Shown: positions 60,426 to 64,000 of the stretch, piece after piece
Layout of the letters: each line of letters opens with the position of its first letter
Numbering within the stretch: the first letter of the stretch is position 1
DNA from: Amphirosellinia nigrospora
Taxonomy: Eukaryota; Ascomycota; Sordariomycetes; Xylariales; Xylariaceae
Direction: 5' to 3'
Length of the DNA: 64,000 bases
Assembly (NCBI GenBank): GCA_004123355.1
Contig: SCHM01000003.1
Span: 5,661,058 to 5,725,057 of the forward strand
Program-made: the position numbers and the translations under genes
The notes under the pieces: model-generated
Databases searched by the model: none
Seen by the model: only the letters and a program-made list of their open reading frames with translations
What the model was told of the DNA's origin: nothing

Positions 60426-61251
60426 ATGGCTTACATCACATGCCAGTATAGCATACTTAAAATCGCGCGTAAGGCGCGCGCGGTAGGCTGGAGGATCAGA
60501 TCGATCGGTAAGGTGATCCCTAGAGAGCTCGGGCCGACAAAGCTGAAACGGAATTCCTTGCGACTGCACGGACGCATTTTTGAGGGGCATTCTGCCAACA
60601 ACAACATCACACCTGCAAACCTCGAGCAGAGTACCGAACCCAGAATGAATGAGTTACAGGACTCTATTGGTATTGCGATCCCACCAAGTTCGGAATGGGA
60701 GATCCAATGGAATGAATGCAGTTCTGACCAGTCACCTATCGAGTTTACACCTCCTAGTGCGAGCAGTGTTGGAGAACTGACCCCGCGACATCTGACAATG
60801 ATGCGCTACATGACCCTATTGGGCATCAGGCGGAAAGCATCTATTCGAGCCTCGATGACAATGTTTCGACGGCGAGGTTTGCCACAGCAATCGAGGACGT
60901 CGTGTCGTCACTTGTTAGAACAACAAGTCCTCTCACCAGACAACAGGCCTGGGCATCTGTCCAGACGATCGCCGAGGGAAACATAGCGCGAATTGAAGAA
61001 GAAGAATTGGCTTGGTCTAGGGTAAGCATCCTGAGCAGCCCCTACCCTAGAATCCCCGCTCACCATTGTGGTATTACTAGGCTCCAAATTTAACTCATTA
61101 TGATGTCGAAGGATATCCTGAACAGGAAGCTGCGAAGACACTCGGCCAAGAGACTCGGAGGCAGTTTCAAAGAGCCCGGAGGGTGTTGGGGCAAGAGGTC
61201 GGTCCAAATTTATCACACCATGACGATTCAAGGACAAGCCGAATCTTATAG
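60426..61251 (+). CDS. Uncharacterised protein
   Basis: Not recognised. A first exon (to 61021) contains a Ser/Pro/Glu-rich stretch (MNELQDSIGIAIPPSSEWE, then SPIEFTPPSASSVGELTP). After a one-base shift near 60785 (CCCC for CCCCC) it reads TSDNDALHDPIGHQAESIYS, RFATAIEDVVSSLVRTTSPL and IARIEEEELAWSR, which looks alpha-helical. A GT-AG intron (61022-61080) precedes APNLTHYDVEGYPEQEAAK then QETRRQFQRARRVLGQEVG; the stop is at 61249-61251. No membrane segment or known domain is visible. It lies just upstream of the Zn2Cys6 gene on the same strand and could conceivably be its 5' part, but the frames do not join cleanly. The start is uncertain. Confidence 0.55.
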
Positions 61252-61319
61252 GTAAAAGTATTGATATATCACTTCGAATATCAGGGGAAGATTCGCCCCC
61301 AAAAACCAAAAACAGCCGT

Positions 61320-62692
61320 GTGAGCAAAAAGCGCGGTCAACCGACCAGGCGACATCTTCTATCTGCAGATGGTAGCAGCAGTATCCGAGCCCCTCGACGT
61401 GGTCGGCCGAGTGAACGAGGATTTAGTTGTTCGCGTTGCGCAATCGCGAAAAAAAAGGTAGGTTCCCTGGGAGTTGGTGTACTAAAGCTAAATCTTTTGC
61501 AGTGCATTGGCGATAATAAATGCTGTGATGCTTGTTCGAAGTCGCCGATATATCGACAGCTTTGCATAAAAGCTGATTTCAAAGAATCTCGCATAATACA
61601 CATGGTAAACTTTGCCTGGCCATGTTAAGGTAGTATAGTTTGACTAAACTGGGCATTTAGACCTCTACAAGACACGAATACGAACACTGCTTGACAATGT
61701 GGTTGATCGTAGCTGGCAAGATCCTAGCCCGGAACTTGTCAAGGTTACACTATCAAATAGCTTCGACTCACGGCTGGAGATTGAAGTGCAGATACACCCT
61801 CATAATGAGAATGCACTCACACATCGGATATTCCGTGGACTTGAACCAGGAATGACATATCCTACCGCCAAAAGTACGCCTTTTCGACTGCGAGACGGCA
61901 CGCTTACCACACAAAAGATTGACCGCTATTGCGAGAGATTAGCTTCTGATATGATTTACAAAGAAACTCTAGGATTAACTCAAAATAGACTCCTGAATCA
62001 CGTTATAATGTTTGCCGTGACACAGATAAATAATGAACACGAAAGAGCCAGGATAGAGGGTACGCATACTAGTCATATATCTTTCCGCACAGAGCTAACC
62101 TAGCATAGTTGGAAATAGTTCGACTGGCTCTCCGTTTTTGGGCTATGAGGCCATATTTTTTACTTATCCGTGGAGAGTAGAGAGCGGAGGCCATCTCATC
62201 GGAATGTTCCCTCTACAATTACGTGGATACTGGAATGGCATCACGCTCTTGCCACGCCTAGTCAACCAAGAACTCGATAGAGCTTTCGAAACACGCATGG
62301 ATGAGATCGAGAAGCAGATACTTGAAAAACTTCAAGCGGCAATCTTCAAACGACACCGAGACTACTGGTGCTCGATCTTTTTATCATCTTTCATTCTCCT
62401 GCACAGTTTGGAAAGGGACACCTGGAATATGAGCGCCTGGGAATATGAGACAAGCAACCAAGGTGCCGCTGCTTGGCCTCTAAGAAAGAGCCCATCAGAG
62501 TATTGCCTTCAAAACAAGCACATCGCGGAAATCGTCGCCACGCATTTCAAGATCGTTAATCAAGGAAGCAGTCCCCTGAAACTAAACTGGAAGAAGATTT
62601 TAAATCAGCAACTACTCAGTGATAGTATACCAGCGCAGAGATTTATCCTAAGCATCCAAAGCGAGTTCAACAACCCCACTGGATCATGTTAG
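61320..62692 (+). CDS. Zn2Cys6 transcription factor
   Basis: Fungal binuclear zinc-cluster regulator, nuclear. A basic N-terminus (SKKRGQPTRRHLLSADG, PRRGRPSERGF) precedes the cluster CSRCAIAKKK, an intron at 61458-61502, then CIGDNKCCDACSKSPIYRQL-C: C-x2-C-x6-C-x6-C-x2-C-x9-C, the third Cys being created exactly at the splice junction. Exon 3 (61661-62059) reads LLDNVVDRSWQDPSPELVKV and HRIFRGLEPGMTYP; exon 4 (62109-62692) reads SPFLGYEAIFFTYPWRVESG, HLIGMFPLQLRGYWNGITLL and AAWPLRKSPSEYC. These regulatory-domain blocks fit this fungal regulator type. The joins at 61605-61660 and 62060-62108 are by eye; the first needs a one-base shift. No ATG is visible at the 5' end of the frame, so an upstream exon is missing. 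It probably controls the neighbouring MFS gene (inference from proximity). Confidence 0.8.
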
Positions 62693-64000
62693 TTTTACAT
62701 TCACACCTAAAAAACGAACCCGATAGGACGCTAACAGTAGCTTAGATTACAAAACTGAACTACATCATCCAAAGCAGTTTGCTCGTGGAGATCCTCAGAG
62801 TTTGAATTACATATACACCAAATTGCTTTTTGGGGAATGAAGAGAGCCTTTAGAATCGCATTATCCAGCTAATGACTTCAAATTAGAGTGCTAAGGCCTT
62901 TAGGCGAATAGGTCATGTAGTAACGATATACCTAAATTGAAATAATAAATCAATTCGCGTAATAGCGCAACATTTATAGCACTAGAATTCTTAGAATATG
63001 ATGCACCCTAAAAAACAACGCCACGTTTTGCTTAATATGGGTACAGCTTTTATCAGATCTCAGGATCTTGCTGTTTGTAGGGTTTATTTCTCTGATTTGC
63101 AATCTTAAGTTTGATGATCTAGAGGGGTAAGGAAAAAGAAAAAAAAAAATGTCTGATATTGAGGGGTAGGTAAAGCCCTCACACCACAGCGTCGTTTAGC
63201 TCGCCATTGTCGATGGTTGGGTTGTATTGGGCGTAATACCCCTCAGGGTTATAGGTGTGCCTGAAAGACATGGCGAAAATAGACCTTGAGATTGGTAGTA
63301 ATAGGTCCTGATCGTTCATTTTAGTGGACGAACTAGATGTGACTGAATTATATCATGTAACAAATCAAACGATGCTTACCCCTTTCTCAATTCCTTCTTC
63401 ACTCCAACTTTAAGCCAGCCACGGAAACTATTCCTTTCGCAACAATGGGTTAAATGCGCCACCAATAAAATTATGAAGCGCCAATTGCCCAAAAGAGATC
63501 TCGGACGCCTCGGATTATTATATACTGCTAAGAGTCAACTTAGATTTCTCTCCCCTTTAAACATAAGGTTGTTTTAGTTCTTTGGGCCAATCCGCCCAGC
63601 AATATCGAACTTACTGGATGTATGAATGGAACATGTATATCCAACGCGAATATAAGTACAATCAGACGTTCTAAAGACCATTTTCGTGAAATTTTCACGA
63701 AAATAGCCTCAATTCGGCGTATTCAATCGGCACTTGAGCCGGGATTGACGTGTCGTTTTCCGTACGGGAAGGGGTCATCGTCACGGCTTAACCAGTCCGC
63801 AAGAGGGGTCGATGCTGGTAGGCTTCGGAGGTTCGATTCAACTAGGTTAACACCGCCGTTCGGCCGATCGCTCATCCGTCGCGAAGTATTTTTCACCCCC
63901 GTCTCTATTGAGGTCCTAGCTGTCTTCGGAGACTAGAGCTCAGGTCAGCGTTACCTGAGAGGGGTTCCCTGACCAGCAAAGTAAGCAGTAGTGCTCACCT
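62693..64000. other. Intergenic, no gene seen
   Basis: AT-rich up to about 63.7 kb, including a run of nine A near 63141, then markedly more GC-rich. A 104-codon plus-strand frame at 63622-63936 spans this change; I cannot assign it. An 11-bp perfect hairpin sits at the transition. Confidence 0.5.
63680..63704. repeat. Perfect 11-bp inverted repeat (hairpin)
   Basis: ATTTTCGTGAA and its exact reverse complement TTCACGAAAAT are separated by three bases (ATT). It lies where base composition switches from AT-rich to GC-richer. It could be an element end or a structured site, or chance. Confidence 0.75.

Noticed and set aside
62109-62170. Apparent frame change in the Zn2Cys6 gene giving LEIVRLALRFWAMRPYF
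   Set aside because: Splicing at 62060/62108 leads directly into SPFLGYEAIFFTYPWRV in frame, so no correction is needed there.
63820-63850. GGTTCGATTC resembles a tRNA B box (also near 21622 and 51148)
   Set aside because: The flanking bases do not form a T-arm stem and no A box or acceptor stem can be found at suitable distance.
1-64000. Retroelements, DNA transposons, CRISPR arrays, telomeric repeats
   Set aside because: No reverse transcriptase, integrase, transposase or capsid-like sequence, no long terminal or inverted repeats, no regularly spaced direct repeats apart from the coding array near 23 kb, and no TTAGGG tracts were seen.

Overview
The window is nuclear DNA from a filamentous ascomycete (Pezizomycotina; probably Sordariomycetes, the class being inference). 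The evidence is short introns of about 45-115 nt with CTAAC-type branch sites and AG acceptors, fungal-specific families (AP-1/Yap1 with its cysteine-rich ends, a Kin1 kinase, a Zn2Cys6 regulator, an MFS drug transporter), and eukaryotic housekeeping genes (CAF40/CNOT9, UTP14, TSR2, mitoribosomal mL41, a TGH-type G-patch protein, a BSD-domain protein).

Layout. From 1 to about 15.5 kb I find no credible gene. A bZIP factor sits at 15.5-16.5 kb. From 16.5 to 26.4 kb the DNA is again gene-poor: it holds an isolated CIA30-family gene (19.75-20.49 kb) and a decayed tandem-repeat gene (22.28-23.77 kb) built from about 16 copies of a 29-residue C-x4-C-x8-C-x2-H unit. From 26.4 to 53.1 kb lies a conventional housekeeping block: CAF40 (-), KIN1 (-), TGH/GPATCH1-like (+), UTP14 (-), mL41 (+), an HSL-type alpha/beta hydrolase (-), TSR2 (+), a BSD-domain protein (-) and AP-1 (+). 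From 53.1 to 57.4 kb is AT-richer gene-free DNA. From 57.4 to 62.7 kb is an accessory-looking group: MFS transporter (+), uncharacterised protein (-), uncharacterised protein (+), Zn2Cys6 regulator (+).

How the genes relate. UTP14, mL41 and TSR2 all serve ribosome production, and UTP14 and mL41 share one divergent promoter region. The MFS/Zn2Cys6 group could be a small efflux or metabolite locus, but no biosynthetic backbone enzyme is visible.

Two properties run through the window. First, nearly all conserved genes carry several one-base frame changes, mostly explained by a homopolymer one base too short, although the first 2.4 kb of UTP14 coding sequence is clean. This looks more like uncorrected long-read error than gene death. 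Second, four introns begin with GC instead of GT (KIN1, AP-1 twice, MFS), a high share of the roughly 28 introns I could place. I saw no rRNA, tRNA, CRISPR, retroelement or DNA-transposon coding sequence. Splice sites and exon joins were read by eye.
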